Shown piece by piece: positions 42,815 to 52,139 of a stretch of DNA of 64,000 bases (its first letter is position 1; every line of letters begins with the position of its first letter). Under the pieces are notes generated by a model. That model was not told where the DNA came from. It searched no databases and saw nothing but the letters and a program-made list of their open reading frames with translations. The stretch is from positions 1 through 64,000 of the forward strand of contig JADJVG010000013.1 of the NCBI GenBank assembly GCA_016716675.1. The letters are read 5' to 3'. The position numbers and the translations under genes are program-made. This DNA comes from Hyphomicrobium sp. GTDB taxonomy: Bacteria; Pseudomonadota; Alphaproteobacteria; Rhizobiales; Hyphomicrobiaceae.

Positions 42815-43668
42815 TGCCGGCTGCATATGAGAATTTTGCATTCCGCGTTGGCCTCGTGCAGCTCTGCTCGGGACGCGACGTCGCCCGCAATGTGCGCGAC
42901 GCCGTTGATCTTATTCGCAACGCCGCCGCCCAGGGTGCCGACTACATCCAAACGCCTGAGGTCACGACGCTCATGGAGCTTGAGCGCGCTCGGCTACTCG
43001 CAGAAATCGCGCCCGAACAGGCGAACCCGTCGCTCGCGGCTTTCGTCGATACCGCCCGCGATTTGAAGCGTTGGCTGCACATCGGTTCGATGGCCGTGAA
43101 ACTCGACGATGGCCGCATGGCCAACCGCTCGTACCTGATCGCGCCCGACGGGCGTATCGCCGCGCGCTACGACAAGATCCACATGTTCGACGTCGATCTC
43201 GGCAACGGCGACGTCTATCGCGAGAGCGAGAGCTACGCACCCGGCAGCAAGGCGGTCATCGCCGACCTGCCTTGGGGGCCGCTCGGCATGACTATATGCT
43301 ACGATTTGCGCTTTCCGGCACTTCATCGCGCGCTTGCCAAGGGGGGCGCAAAGTTCCTCGCCGTGCCCGCCGCCTTCACGCGGATCACGGGCGAAGCACA
43401 TTGGCACACGCTGCTGAAGGCGCGCGCGGTCGAGGCGCAGTCGTTCGTGTTTGCTGCCGCGCAAGGCGGCCACCACGAGAACGGCCGCGAAACCTTCGGC
43501 CACAGCCTGATTATTTCGCCCTGGGGCCAGATCCTGGGCGAGGGTGGCACCGCCCCCGGCGTCATCATCGCCGACGTCGACCTCGCGATCCTCGATGACG
43601 TGCGCCGCCGCATCCCGTCCTTGACGCACGATCGTACGTTTGATGTCGTACGTGTACCGGCGACCTGA
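42814..43668 (+). CDS. Carbon-nitrogen hydrolase (nitrilase superfamily, Nit1/Nit2-like)
   Basis: This 284-residue enzyme has the Glu-Lys-Cys triad of the superfamily: Glu in QTPEVTTLMELE, Lys in RYDKIHMFDVDL and Cys in GMTICYDLRFP. The sequence is closest to the Nit1/Nit2 or omega-amidase branch (deaminated glutathione amidase), which fits the coupling to glutaredoxin. It lies in a cluster grxC - this gene - DUF1178 seen in Rhizobiales. Confidence 0.88.
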   Translation: MPAAYENFAFRVGLVQLCSGRDVARNVRDAVDLIRNAAAQGADYIQTPEVTTLMELERARLLAEIAPEQANPSLAAFVDTARDLKRWLHIGSMAVKLDDGRMANRSYLIAPDGRIAARYDKIHMFDVDLGNGDVYRESESYAPGSKAVIADLPWGPLGMTICYDLRFPALHRALAKGGAKFLAVPAAFTRITGEAHWHTLLKARAVEAQSFVFAAAQGGHHENGRETFGHSLIISPWGQILGEGGTAPGVIIADVDLAILDDVRRRIPSLTHDRTFDVVRVPAT

Positions 43669-43685
43669 GTGCGGAAAGACGGGCC

Positions 43686-44150
43686 ATGATAAAATATCAA
43701 CTGGGCTGCGCGGCGGGCCACGAATTCGATGCTTGGTTTGCGTCGATGGATGCCTTTGACCGACAGGCCCGTCGTGGCCTCGTTAGTTGCCCTGAGTGCG
43801 CGTCGACCAGCGTCGAGAAACGCCCCATGGCACCGGCCATCGTAAGCGCCACAAAGCGCTCAATGACGCCGGCGGAAGCGGCGCCAGAGGCGGCTGCACC
43901 GGCACCGCTGCCGGCGAACGGCCCGGCTTCGAAAGAGCTGATTAATGCAATCCGCGAAATGAAAAGCAAATTGCTCGAAAATTCGGAACATGTCGGCAAA
44001 CGTTTTGCGGAAGAAGCGCGACGCATTCATTTTGGCGAGACGGAAGACCGCTCCATCCACGGTGAAGCAACGCTCGAAGACGCCCATCGTTTGCATGAGG
44101 ATGGTGTTGCCTTCGGCATTTTGCCGCAACTCCCCGATGACCAGAATTGA
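43686..44150 (+). CDS. DUF1178 family protein
   Basis: This 154-residue protein has a zinc-ribbon-like N-terminus (C-A-A-G-H-E-F and a C-P-E-C pair), an Ala/Pro-rich middle and a conserved C-terminal part FAEEARRIHFGETEDRSIHGEATLEDAHRLHEDGVAFGILPQLP. The function of the family is unknown. It is 17 nt after the amidase gene and converges on a small frameshifted gene that ends 8 nt away. Confidence 0.86.
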   Translation: MIKYQLGCAAGHEFDAWFASMDAFDRQARRGLVSCPECASTSVEKRPMAPAIVSATKRSMTPAEAAPEAAAPAPLPANGPASKELINAIREMKSKLLENSEHVGKRFAEEARRIHFGETEDRSIHGEATLEDAHRLHEDGVAFGILPQLPDDQN

Positions 44151-44157
44151 GCTGCCT

Positions 44158-44414
44158 CTAGACCGCTGCGATGACCTTCAACGTATGAGACACCGCACCC
44201 TCGAGCGTCGAGGCGCGGAAGCTCGGCTGTGTATATCCGCCGTCTGTCCAGAAGTAGTTGCCCTTGTAATAGTGCCAGACACCGCGCACATGGCTCCAGC
44301 GATCGACGACAACCGATCCCGTCGGCCCGCACGACGACGTGAAGCCCGCAATTTCAGGGTTTCCTGCGCTTCCAGCGCCTCCATCAATGCTGTATTCTGT
44401 GCACTCTCACCCAT
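44158..44414 (-). pseudogene. Small conserved-looking protein gene with an apparent frameshift
   Basis: Two frames together make about 85 residues. The N-terminal frame starts with ATG at 44414 (MGESAQNTALMEALEAQETLK) and keeps a high-GC3 pattern. The C-terminal frame, ending at 44158, reads SCGPTGSVVVDRWSHVRGVWHYY then KGNYFWTDGGYTQPSF, which looks like a genuine compact domain but lacks its own start codon. The switch lies near 44345-44356. I do not recognise the family. The tight convergent spacing with the DUF1178 gene supports a real gene. A consensus error is as likely as a true mutation. Confidence 0.42.
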
Positions 44415-44521
44415 CGGCGTACCCTCGTGTCGTGAACCTGAGCCGAGGCAAATAATCGCTAAGCCGGAAACCACTTAGGCTCCAACCAAGGCCGAGTGTT
44501 GCGAATTGCTGGCTTGACGAT

Positions 44522-44549
44522 GTTGAATGGAATGGCGCCAGCATTCAAC
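44522..44549. repeat. Perfect 8-bp inverted repeat upstream of the phoX-like gene
   Basis: GTTGAATG (44522-44529) and CATTCAAC (44542-44549) frame a 12-nt spacer, about 175 nt before the PhoX-like start codon. It could be an operator. It does not match the PhoB-box consensus. Confidence 0.4.
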
Positions 44550-44722
44550 GATTAACGCCCGTATACGTTACGCCTTGCTCAACGCTACCCGTGAAGCTTG
44601 CACGCGAAATTTTCACGCTTCATTGATGATCGACACGTTGCGTGGTGGCGGTCACGGACGTGTCGCACATCGCAGTCTATTGCAATGATCTGTTCAACTC
44701 GAGACCAGTCGGGAATTGCCAC

Positions 44723-46708
44723 ATGACGACACTGCCGCTGTCCACGTCCGAACGGCTGAAGCGCAGCGAAGACGATGGATCGAACGCGAGTTCGAATACA
44801 TCGATCGGCGACATTATCGCGAAACGGATCTCGCGGCGTGATCTCGGGCGTGGCTTGCTCGCTGCATCCGTTGTGCCTGCGCTGTTGCCGTCGCTTGATG
44901 CTTTCGCCAACCCGGCGCCCGCGGAGAATGGCGCAGCAGTTCCGCGCGCTTTCGCGTTCGATGAACTCAGCGCCGGTTCGGACACCACCCATCACGTCGC
45001 CCCTGGCTATGATGCCGACGTGCTGATCCGCTGGGGTGACGCGGTGGAAGCAGGCGCACCCGCCTTCGACGCAAGAGCGCAATCAGCTGCATCGCAAGCC
45101 AAGCAATTCGGCTACAACAACGACTTTATCGGCTTCCTGCCGATTGAGGGGCGCAGCGATCACGGCCTTCTGGTCGTCAATCACGAATACACCATCGAGG
45201 AGCTGATGTTCCCGACGGTCGAACGCCAGGATAAGCGCGCCGCGTTCGCGAAAATGACGCCGGAGCTGATCGCCATCGAAATGATGGCCCATGGCGGCAG
45301 CGTCATCGAAGTCATGCGCCGCGACGGCAAGTGGCACGTTGTTGAAAACAGCCGCTACGCGCGCCGCATCACCGCCGAAACGGAAATGCGCATATCCGGC
45401 CCTGCGGCTGGTCATGCCAAGATGCAAACCCGTGCAAACCCGGATGGCCGCAAGGTTCTCGGCATGCTGAACAATTGCTCCGGCGCCGTGACGCCATGGG
45501 GCACCTGGCTGACGTGCGAAGAAAACATCAACGGATACTTCTGGAATAAGGCGGCGCGCGATCAACACCCGCAAGCGGCCGCGCTGAAGCGCTATGGCAT
45601 TCCCGACGAATGGTTCAACTGGGGTCAATATCACAAGCGTTTCGACATCGCAGCAGAACCCAACGAACCGCACCGCTTCGGCTGGGTTGTCGAAATCGAT
45701 CCGTTCGATCCAGCTTCGGTGCCGGTCAAACGGACGGCGCTCGGCCGCTTCAAACACGAAGGCGCCGGCAACACGCTTAACAAGGACGGACGCTTCGTCG
45801 TCTATCAGGGCGACGATGAACGCTTCGATTACGTCTACAAGTTCGTCACCGACGCCAAGGTCGATCTCGCCAACCCCCGGGCGAACGCCGACATTCTCGA
45901 TAGCGGGACGCTGTATGTCGCGCGCTTTCTTGAAGATGGCCGGGGGCTGTGGCTGCCGCTGGTTCATGGCCGCGGCCAGCTGACACCGGCGCTCGGATTT
46001 GCCGATCAAGGCGACGTTGTGATTTTTGCCCGTCAAGCCGCCGACATGCTGGGTGCCACCAAGATGGATCGCCCCGAAGATATCGAGGTCAATCCGCGGA
46101 CCAACAAGGTCTACGTGATGTTGACCAAAAACGATAAGCGCAAAGCCAATCAGGTCGATGCCGCCAATCCGCGCGCTGAAAGCCAATTCGGTCACATCAT
46201 CGAAATCACACCCGATGACGGCGATCACGCGGCGACGACGTTCTCTTGGGAAATCCTGGTCAAGTGCGGCGACCCGTCGATTGCCGCCGTCGGCGCCACG
46301 TTCAATCCGCTGACGAGCAAGGACGGCTGGTTCGGCACACCCGACAATTGTGCGGTCGATGCTCTTGGCCGGCTGTGGGTGGCAACCGACGGCAACTCGG
46401 CGTCGCGCACGGGCCGCACGGACGGCATATGGGCGCTTGAAACTGACGGTGCCGCGCGCGGCACGTCGAAACTCTTCTTCCGCGTGCCTGTCGGTGCCGA
46501 GATGTGTGGGCCATTTTTCACGCCCGACATGGAAACGCTGTTTGTAGCCGTCCAGCATCCGGGCGAAGCTGACGACGACGCTTCCGACGCCCCGCCCGCC
46601 ACATTCGAAGCGCCCTCCACCCGCTGGCCGGACTTCAAAGATGGCGTGCCGCCGCGGCCCTCGGTTGTCGCCATAACCCGTAAAGGCGGCGGCAAAATCG
46701 CGGTTTAA
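44723..46708 (+). CDS. PhoX family (DUF839) phosphatase, Tat-exported
   Basis: This 661-residue protein has a twin-arginine signal: SRRDLGRGLLAASVVPALLPSL near residues 37-56. The rest fits PhoX/DUF839, a calcium- and iron-dependent beta-propeller phosphatase that acts on phosphate esters: LLVVNHEYT, NNCSGAVTPWGTWLTCEEN, GRFKHEGAGN, RPEDIEVNPRTNKVYVMLT and DNCAVDALGRLWVATDG. Tat export fits a cofactor loaded in the cytoplasm. I chose ATG at 44723. The gene stands alone, so regulation by phosphate is only inferred. Confidence 0.86.
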   Translation: MTTLPLSTSERLKRSEDDGSNASSNTSIGDIIAKRISRRDLGRGLLAASVVPALLPSLDAFANPAPAENGAAVPRAFAFDELSAGSDTTHHVAPGYDADVLIRWGDAVEAGAPAFDARAQSAASQAKQFGYNNDFIGFLPIEGRSDHGLLVVNHEYTIEELMFPTVERQDKRAAFAKMTPELIAIEMMAHGGSVIEVMRRDGKWHVVENSRYARRITAETEMRISGPAAGHAKMQTRANPDGRKVLGMLNNCSGAVTPWGTWLTCEENINGYFWNKAARDQHPQAAALKRYGIPDEWFNWGQYHKRFDIAAEPNEPHRFGWVVEIDPFDPASVPVKRTALGRFKHEGAGNTLNKDGRFVVYQGDDERFDYVYKFVTDAKVDLANPRANADILDSGTLYVARFLEDGRGLWLPLVHGRGQLTPALGFADQGDVVIFARQAADMLGATKMDRPEDIEVNPRTNKVYVMLTKNDKRKANQVDAANPRAESQFGHIIEITPDDGDHAATTFSWEILVKCGDPSIAAVGATFNPLTSKDGWFGTPDNCAVDALGRLWVATDGNSASRTGRTDGIWALETDGAARGTSKLFFRVPVGAEMCGPFFTPDMETLFVAVQHPGEADDDASDAPPATFEAPSTRWPDFKDGVPPRPSVVAITRKGGGKIAV

Positions 46709-46826
46709 GGCAGGGCCAGCGCGGAACCCTCGCTCCGACCGTTAACAACAGCCGCCGGAGGGCTGCGAACGAGGCAAATTGACGGTTGCCCCGGGGGCCG
46801 GAAGCGGTGCAAACATCTCCTGCGAA

Positions 46827-46854
46827 AGGCGCCCGCTGCCCAAATTGGGCGCCT
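46827..46854 (+). repeat. Inverted repeat in the bio operon leader
   Basis: AGGCGCCC (46827-46834) and GGGCGCCT (46847-46854) form an 8-bp stem with a 12-nt loop; inside lies a smaller palindrome GCCCAA-A-TTGGGC. The site is 22 nt before the bioB start, immediately ahead of the ribosome-binding site. It might be an operator or a translational control hairpin. No BirA-type or BioR-type box is evident. Confidence 0.5.
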
Positions 46855-46876
46855 CGAACTGGAGATCACACCTGCG

Positions 46877-47947
46877 ATGGCCTCGACCGTCACGAAGCTC
46901 GACCCCAACATCCGTTCCGCCGCCCATTCGGCTGGCGCTCTGCGCCATGATTGGACGCGCGCTGAAGCCTTGGCGCTGTACGAGCTGCCGTTCATGGACC
47001 TCCTGTTTCGCGCCCATACGATCCATCGCCAGAACTTCGACGCCAATGCCGTGCAGATGAGCCGCCTGCTGTCGATCAAGACCGGCGGCTGCGCTGAAGA
47101 TTGCGGCTATTGCAGCCAGTCCGCACACCACGCTTCGGGCCTCAAGGCGTCCAAGCTCATGGAGGTGCAGCGCGTCGTCGAAGAAGCCAAGAAGGCGAAA
47201 GCGGCCGGTGCCACCCGCTATTGCATGGGCGCCGCCTGGCGCAGCCCGAAAGCCCGCGACATGGATGCTGTCGTTGCCATGGTCGAAGGCGTCAAGTCGC
47301 TCGGCATGGAAACCTGCATGACGCTCGGCATGCTGTCCGACGACGACATCGCCCGCCTCAGCCAGGCCGGTCTCGACTATTACAATCACAACGTCGATAC
47401 GTCTGAAGCCTATTATTCCAAGGTCATCACCACACGCACTTACGCCGACCGCCTTGATACGCTGGCGCGCGTCCGCGACGCGGGCATGAAGGTTTGTTCC
47501 GGTGGCATCGTTGGTATGGGCGAAGGCCCGCAGGATCGCGTCGATATGCTGATGACGCTCGCCAACCTCGACGAGCACCCCGAGAGCGTACCGATCAACA
47601 TGCTCATCGCCATCGCCGGCACGCCGCTGGAAAACGCCGAGAAGATCGACGCCATCGACTTCGTGCGCACCATCGCGGTCGCTCGCATCATGATGCCGGA
47701 ATCGTTCGTCCGCCTGTCAGCGGGCAGAACCGAAATGAGCGTCGAGACGCAAGCACTGTGCTTCTTCGCCGGCGCCAATTCGATCTTTGTCGGCGACACG
47801 CTGCTGACCGCCGAAAACCCCGGCGAAGATTGCGATAGCCGCCTGTTCGCGAAGCTCGGCCTCAAGCCGCTCGAACTCGAATCCCCTCAATCGTGTGAGC
47901 GTGAGCCCGCATCAGCTGCGGGACGACAGGATGCCCGCCACTCATGA
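46877..47947 (+). CDS. bioB: Biotin synthase
   Basis: BioB is the radical-SAM enzyme that inserts sulfur into dethiobiotin. The 356-residue chain has the [4Fe-4S] motif C72-AED-C76-GY-C79 and the second-cluster ligands in RYCMGAAW, GMETCMTLG and LDYYNHNVDTS-type segments. It starts with ATG at 46877 after CTGGAGA. The 3' end overlaps bioF by 17 nt. It heads a five-gene operon with all later genes overlapping. Confidence 0.97.
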   Translation: MASTVTKLDPNIRSAAHSAGALRHDWTRAEALALYELPFMDLLFRAHTIHRQNFDANAVQMSRLLSIKTGGCAEDCGYCSQSAHHASGLKASKLMEVQRVVEEAKKAKAAGATRYCMGAAWRSPKARDMDAVVAMVEGVKSLGMETCMTLGMLSDDDIARLSQAGLDYYNHNVDTSEAYYSKVITTRTYADRLDTLARVRDAGMKVCSGGIVGMGEGPQDRVDMLMTLANLDEHPESVPINMLIAIAGTPLENAEKIDAIDFVRTIAVARIMMPESFVRLSAGRTEMSVETQALCFFAGANSIFVGDTLLTAENPGEDCDSRLFAKLGLKPLELESPQSCEREPASAAGRQDARHS

Positions 47948-49064
47948 TCGCGCGCTCGACGCGCTGCTCCGGCGCGGGCGCTTACGGGCGCTCGAGCCTT
48001 GTCGCGGCATGGATTTCGCGTCCAACGATTACCTAGGCCTCGCCAATTCCAGCGCCTTGAGACACGCCGTTGCCGCCGCGATCGATCGCGGCGTGCCGGT
48101 CGGCTCGGGCGGCTCCCGCCTGCTGCGCGGCAATCACGCTGAGCACGAAGCTCTCGAAGCCGAAGCCGCCGCGTTCTTTGGCGCCGAGACGGCGCTCTTT
48201 TTCGGCGGCGGATTTATTGCCAACACAGCGATCTTCTCGACGTTGCCCGGGCGTGGCGATCTCATCGTCTACGACGCCCTCATCCACGCCAGCGCCCACG
48301 AAGGCATGCGCCTGTCGAAAGCTGAATGCGTGGCGGCCGCTCACAACGATCCGCAGGCATTCGCCGACGCGATCCGGTCCTGGCGCGGCAACGGCGGAAC
48401 AGGCACCATATGGCTGGCTGTCGAAAGCCTTTACAGCATGGACGGCGATCGCGCCCCGCTCGATGATCTGATCGCCATTGCGGATGCCAACGATGCCGTA
48501 CTCGTCATCGATGAAGCACACGCGACCGGCGTATTCGGAGTTGGCGGGCGCGGACTCGGTGCGCATCTTGAAGGCCGCGCCAATGTGATTTCACTGCACA
48601 CCTGCGGCAAGGCGCTCGGCGTCATGGGCGCGCTGGTTCTCGCTCCAAGCACGTTGCGTGATTTTCTGGTCAACCGCGCCCGCTCGTTCATTTATGCAAC
48701 CGCACCTTCGCCGCTGATTGCGGCCGCCGTGCGCGCCGCACTCGACATTGTGCAGCGTGAACCCGAGCGGCGCACCACCCTGCACGCCCGCATCGCCTTT
48801 GCGGCGCAGACTTTGCAGGCACAGACCCGCCATGCACCGTCGGGATCGCAAATCCAGCCGATCATCATTGGCAGCGACACACGCGCCGTGGCTTTGGCCG
48901 CCGCCTTGCGGCAGCGCGACTTTGATATTCGCGCAATCCGCCCGCCGACCGTTCCTGAAGGCACTGCCCGCTTGCGCTTGACCATCACCCTCAACACCAG
49001 CGAAGACGAGTTGGCCGCCGTCATTGTCGCCCTTGCGGACGCAGAAGCGGAGCTTTCGCCATGA
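47931..49064 (+). CDS. bioF: 8-amino-7-oxononanoate synthase
   Basis: BioF joins pimeloyl-ACP to alanine, using PLP. The 377-residue chain has family motifs: MDFASNDYLGLA, GSGGSRLLRGNHAEHEALE, VIDEAHATGVFG and the PLP lysine Lys227 in LHTCGKALGVMGAL. The ATG at 47931 (MPATHDRALD) gives normal length; a longer frame starts at GTG 47895. The bioD start overlaps its end by 4 nt. Confidence 0.95.
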   Translation: MPATHDRALDALLRRGRLRALEPCRGMDFASNDYLGLANSSALRHAVAAAIDRGVPVGSGGSRLLRGNHAEHEALEAEAAAFFGAETALFFGGGFIANTAIFSTLPGRGDLIVYDALIHASAHEGMRLSKAECVAAAHNDPQAFADAIRSWRGNGGTGTIWLAVESLYSMDGDRAPLDDLIAIADANDAVLVIDEAHATGVFGVGGRGLGAHLEGRANVISLHTCGKALGVMGALVLAPSTLRDFLVNRARSFIYATAPSPLIAAAVRAALDIVQREPERRTTLHARIAFAAQTLQAQTRHAPSGSQIQPIIIGSDTRAVALAAALRQRDFDIRAIRPPTVPEGTARLRLTITLNTSEDELAAVIVALADAEAELSP

Positions 49065-49708
49065 GTGTGCAGATCGTCATTGCGGGAACCGATACCGATA
49101 TTGGCAAGACGATCTTTGCGGCCGGTCTGACGCGCGCGCTATCTGCGCACTACTGGAAGCCTATCCAAGCCGGCCTCGCCGGGGAAACAGATACACAGTG
49201 CGTGCAGCGCCTCGCTGCGCTCTCAGCTGATCGCATCGTGCCGGAGGCTTATCGCCTGAAAACGCCGGCGTCTCCCCATATCGCCGCTGAGATTGACGGC
49301 ATCGCCATCGACGTCGCACGCCTCACGCCACCGCACACGCTGGCCCCGCTCGTCATCGAACTCGCGGGCGGCCTTGCCGTTCCGATCACGCGCCAGCATC
49401 TGCAGATCGACGTGATGGCACGCTGGAAGGCGCCCGTCGTTCTGTGTGCCGCAACACGGCTTGGCACGATCAATCATTCGCTGCTCTCGATCCAGGCGCT
49501 GAAACAGCGTGCCGTCCCGATCCTCGGCATCGCCTTCATCGGCGACGAAAATGCCGATAGCGAGCGCACCATCTGCGTCTTCGGCGGCGTCAAGCACCTC
49601 GGCCGTCTGCCGCACCTCGATCCGCTGACGCCGGACACGCTGCATCGGGCGTTCACAGATGCGTTCCACGTCGCTGATCTGCTCGGGCTTGGAGCGTCCG
49701 GCCCATGA
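49061..49708 (+). CDS. bioD: Dethiobiotin synthetase
   Basis: BioD closes the ureido ring of 7,8-diaminononanoate with CO2 and ATP. The 215-residue protein has the P-loop GTDTDIGKT (residues 9-17), the KPIQAG segment and the VIELAGGLAVPIT region (the usual EGAGG is here ELAGG). It overlaps bioF and bioA by 4 nt each, a sign of translational coupling. Confidence 0.94.
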   Translation: MSVQIVIAGTDTDIGKTIFAAGLTRALSAHYWKPIQAGLAGETDTQCVQRLAALSADRIVPEAYRLKTPASPHIAAEIDGIAIDVARLTPPHTLAPLVIELAGGLAVPITRQHLQIDVMARWKAPVVLCAATRLGTINHSLLSIQALKQRAVPILGIAFIGDENADSERTICVFGGVKHLGRLPHLDPLTPDTLHRAFTDAFHVADLLGLGASGP

Positions 49709-50970
49709 CACCGCGTCGCTCTCCAATCTGGCATCCGTTTACCCAGCACGGTATCGAGCACAACATGCCCGAGATCGCGCGCGCGCACGGCGCGTGGCTT
49801 GAAACGGTTGACGGCAAACGCATCTTCGACGCGATCTCATCGTGGTGGGTTATCACACACGGCCACTGCCATCCCAAAATCGTGGCCGCGATCCAACAGC
49901 AGGCCAGCACGCTCGATCAGGTGATCTTTGCTGGCTTTACGCACGCGCCGGCCGAAACCGTTGCAAGCCAATTGATCGGCATGGCGCCTGCCGGACTAGC
50001 GCATGTGTTCTTTTCCGACAGCGGATCGACAGCCGTTGAAGTTGCGCTCAAAATGGCGCTCGGCTATTGGCGCAATCGCGGCGAAGCGCGCACGCGTATA
50101 CTGGCACTAGAGCACGCCTATCACGGCGACACGGTCGGCACGATGTCGGCGGGCGCGCGCGGCATTTTCAATGCGGCCTACGAGCCGTTGCTGTTTGACG
50201 TCGGCCGCATACCGCTGCCACTTGCTGGGCAGGAACAGCAGTCGTTTCTGGCGCTCGACGCCGCCTGCCGGAGCGGCAACATTGCCGCGTTCATCTGCGA
50301 GCCGCTGATCCTCGGCGCAGGCGGCATGATGATGTATAGCGCCGATGCGCTGGCCGAGCTTCATCGTATCGCCAAAATGCATGGTGTCCTTTTCATCGCC
50401 GACGAAGTGATGACAGGGTTCGGACGCACCGGCCGCACTTTTGCCTGCGATCACGCGCACATCACCCCCGACATTCTGTGTCTCGCCAAGGGGCTGACCG
50501 GAGGATCGATGCCGTTGGCCGCGACGCTATGCATGGAAGCTATTTTTGACGCGCACGTCGCAACGGATCGGGCCCGCATGTTCTTCCATTCGAGTTCCTA
50601 CACAGCGAACCCCATCGCGTGCGCAGCGGCAGCGGCAAATCTAGAGATCTGGCAGACGAAGCCCGTGGGAACCCGCATTGCGGCACTCGCAGAAATGCAA
50701 CGCGACGCGCTCTGCGCACTTCAGCAAGACGCGCGCTTCAGCAATATCCGGCAGATCGGCACCATTACGGCCTTCGACGTTTCGTCATCGGATGAAGGCT
50801 ATCTCTCCGACATCGCCCTTCCGCTGCGCCGCGCCTGCCTCGATCGCGGGGTGCTGACGCGCCCGCTTGGATCGACGATCTACGTCATGCCGCCGTACTG
50901 CACGACCAAGTCGGAACTGACGCACGTCTACGCCGCCATCAGCGATGCCGTCGATGAGGTGACAGCATGA
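49705..50970 (+). CDS. bioA: Adenosylmethionine-8-amino-7-oxononanoate aminotransferase
   Basis: BioA makes 7,8-diaminononanoate using SAM as amino donor and PLP as cofactor. The 421-residue chain has WHPFTQ near the start, DAISSWWVITHGHCHP, FFSDSGSTAVEVALKMA, YHGDTVGTMS, DEVMTGFGRTGRTFAC and the PLP lysine in CLAKGLTGGSMPLAAT. The end overlaps bioZ by 4 nt. Confidence 0.96.
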   Translation: MTPRRSPIWHPFTQHGIEHNMPEIARAHGAWLETVDGKRIFDAISSWWVITHGHCHPKIVAAIQQQASTLDQVIFAGFTHAPAETVASQLIGMAPAGLAHVFFSDSGSTAVEVALKMALGYWRNRGEARTRILALEHAYHGDTVGTMSAGARGIFNAAYEPLLFDVGRIPLPLAGQEQQSFLALDAACRSGNIAAFICEPLILGAGGMMMYSADALAELHRIAKMHGVLFIADEVMTGFGRTGRTFACDHAHITPDILCLAKGLTGGSMPLAATLCMEAIFDAHVATDRARMFFHSSSYTANPIACAAAAANLEIWQTKPVGTRIAALAEMQRDALCALQQDARFSNIRQIGTITAFDVSSSDEGYLSDIALPLRRACLDRGVLTRPLGSTIYVMPPYCTTKSELTHVYAAISDAVDEVTA

Positions 50971-51962
50971 TCGCGAGCATGATGAGCGGCATAGAAATCA
51001 TCGGGCATGGCCATGCGGCGCCCGACAAGCGCGTCACCAGTGCCGAGATCGAAGCACGTCTGGGCCTTCCGGACGGTTGGATCGTCAAACGCACCGGCAT
51101 CACGGCGCGCCGCTACGCAGCCGACGGAGAAGCGCTCTCCGACCTCGCAATTAAAGCCGGCGAACAGGCGATCAGCACCGCGCCGATCGCGCGGCGCGAC
51201 ATTGCGCTGGTGTTGCTCGCCACATCGACGCCTGATCACCTCTTGCCGCCAACTGCCCCGCTGGTCGCCCACCGCCTCGGCCTCACCGGTGCTGGCGGCA
51301 TCGACATGGCTGGGGCCTGCGCCGGCTTCATTTACGCGCTGAACCTTGGCGCAGCGTTTGCCGCATCGCATCAGGCGCCCGTCCTCGTCGTCGCCGCCAA
51401 CATTCTATCGCGTCGGATCAACGAAGCGGATCGCAACACCAGTATCCTCTTTGCCGACGCCGCCGGCGCCGTCCTGCTGGCACCGTCATCGCGCACCGCG
51501 TGTGGAGTGATCGGCGCGCATCTGACGTCCGACGGCAGCGCCTACGGCATGATCCAGATTCCCGGTGGCGGAAGCCGAATGCCGTTCAGAACGCTGGTTG
51601 ACGCCTCCCAGACGCTGATGGTGCTGGAGGACGGCAAAGCCGTTTTCGCGAAGGCCGTGGCAATGATGACGGACGCCGCCGAAAAGGCACTGAAGCGCGC
51701 CAATGTGAGCGCTGCCGACGTCGACCATTTCATCCCACACCAAGCCAACACGCGCATGATGCGGGCAGTGGCTGAGAAACTTCGAATTCCGATTGACCGC
51801 ATGCGGAGCACGATTGCAGAGTATGGCAATAGTTCTGCCGCAACAATTCCGTTCACATTGTCCGCGACGTTTGCGCAGCACCCCATTCGACCCGGCCAAA
51901 CGGTCCTCCTGACCGCCGCTGGCGCCGGTCTGACGGGTGGCGCCGCCGTCATCCGCTGGTAG
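50967..51962 (+). CDS. bioZ: BioZ-type beta-ketoacyl-ACP synthase III (pimeloyl-ACP starter synthesis)
   Basis: BioZ is a FabH-like enzyme that makes 5-oxopimeloyl-ACP by condensing glutaryl-CoA with malonyl-ACP, bypassing BioC and BioH. The 331-residue protein has the FabH triad Cys118 (DMAGACAGF), His258 (FIPHQANTRM) and Asn288 (AEYGNSSAATIP). Its place as the last gene of bioBFDA strongly supports BioZ over general FabH. It starts with ATG overlapping bioA's stop. Confidence 0.9.
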   Translation: MIASMMSGIEIIGHGHAAPDKRVTSAEIEARLGLPDGWIVKRTGITARRYAADGEALSDLAIKAGEQAISTAPIARRDIALVLLATSTPDHLLPPTAPLVAHRLGLTGAGGIDMAGACAGFIYALNLGAAFAASHQAPVLVVAANILSRRINEADRNTSILFADAAGAVLLAPSSRTACGVIGAHLTSDGSAYGMIQIPGGGSRMPFRTLVDASQTLMVLEDGKAVFAKAVAMMTDAAEKALKRANVSAADVDHFIPHQANTRMMRAVAEKLRIPIDRMRSTIAEYGNSSAATIPFTLSATFAQHPIRPGQTVLLTAAGAGLTGGAAVIRW

Positions 51963-52139
51963 TCCCGCCCTGTGCAATGATTGTTGCAGGTCGTAAAACG
52001 ACGCGGGACGCCAACCGTGGGCGTTCTTGTGGCGCGCCTATTCCGCTGCTATTGCTCAGGCAATGAATCGCTCCGTCCGCTTGCCGACTCGCAGGTACAA
52101 AATCATAGTGGTGGAGTGTCGTGCCCTGAGACGGAAAAT

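Noticed and set aside
44480..44722. A PhoB box upstream of the PhoX-like gene
   Set aside because: No CTGTCAT-type direct repeats; the 8-bp inverted repeat does not match.
46709..46876. A cobalamin or biotin riboswitch upstream of bioB
   Set aside because: No B12-box-like or other riboswitch consensus is visible; only simple inverted repeats.
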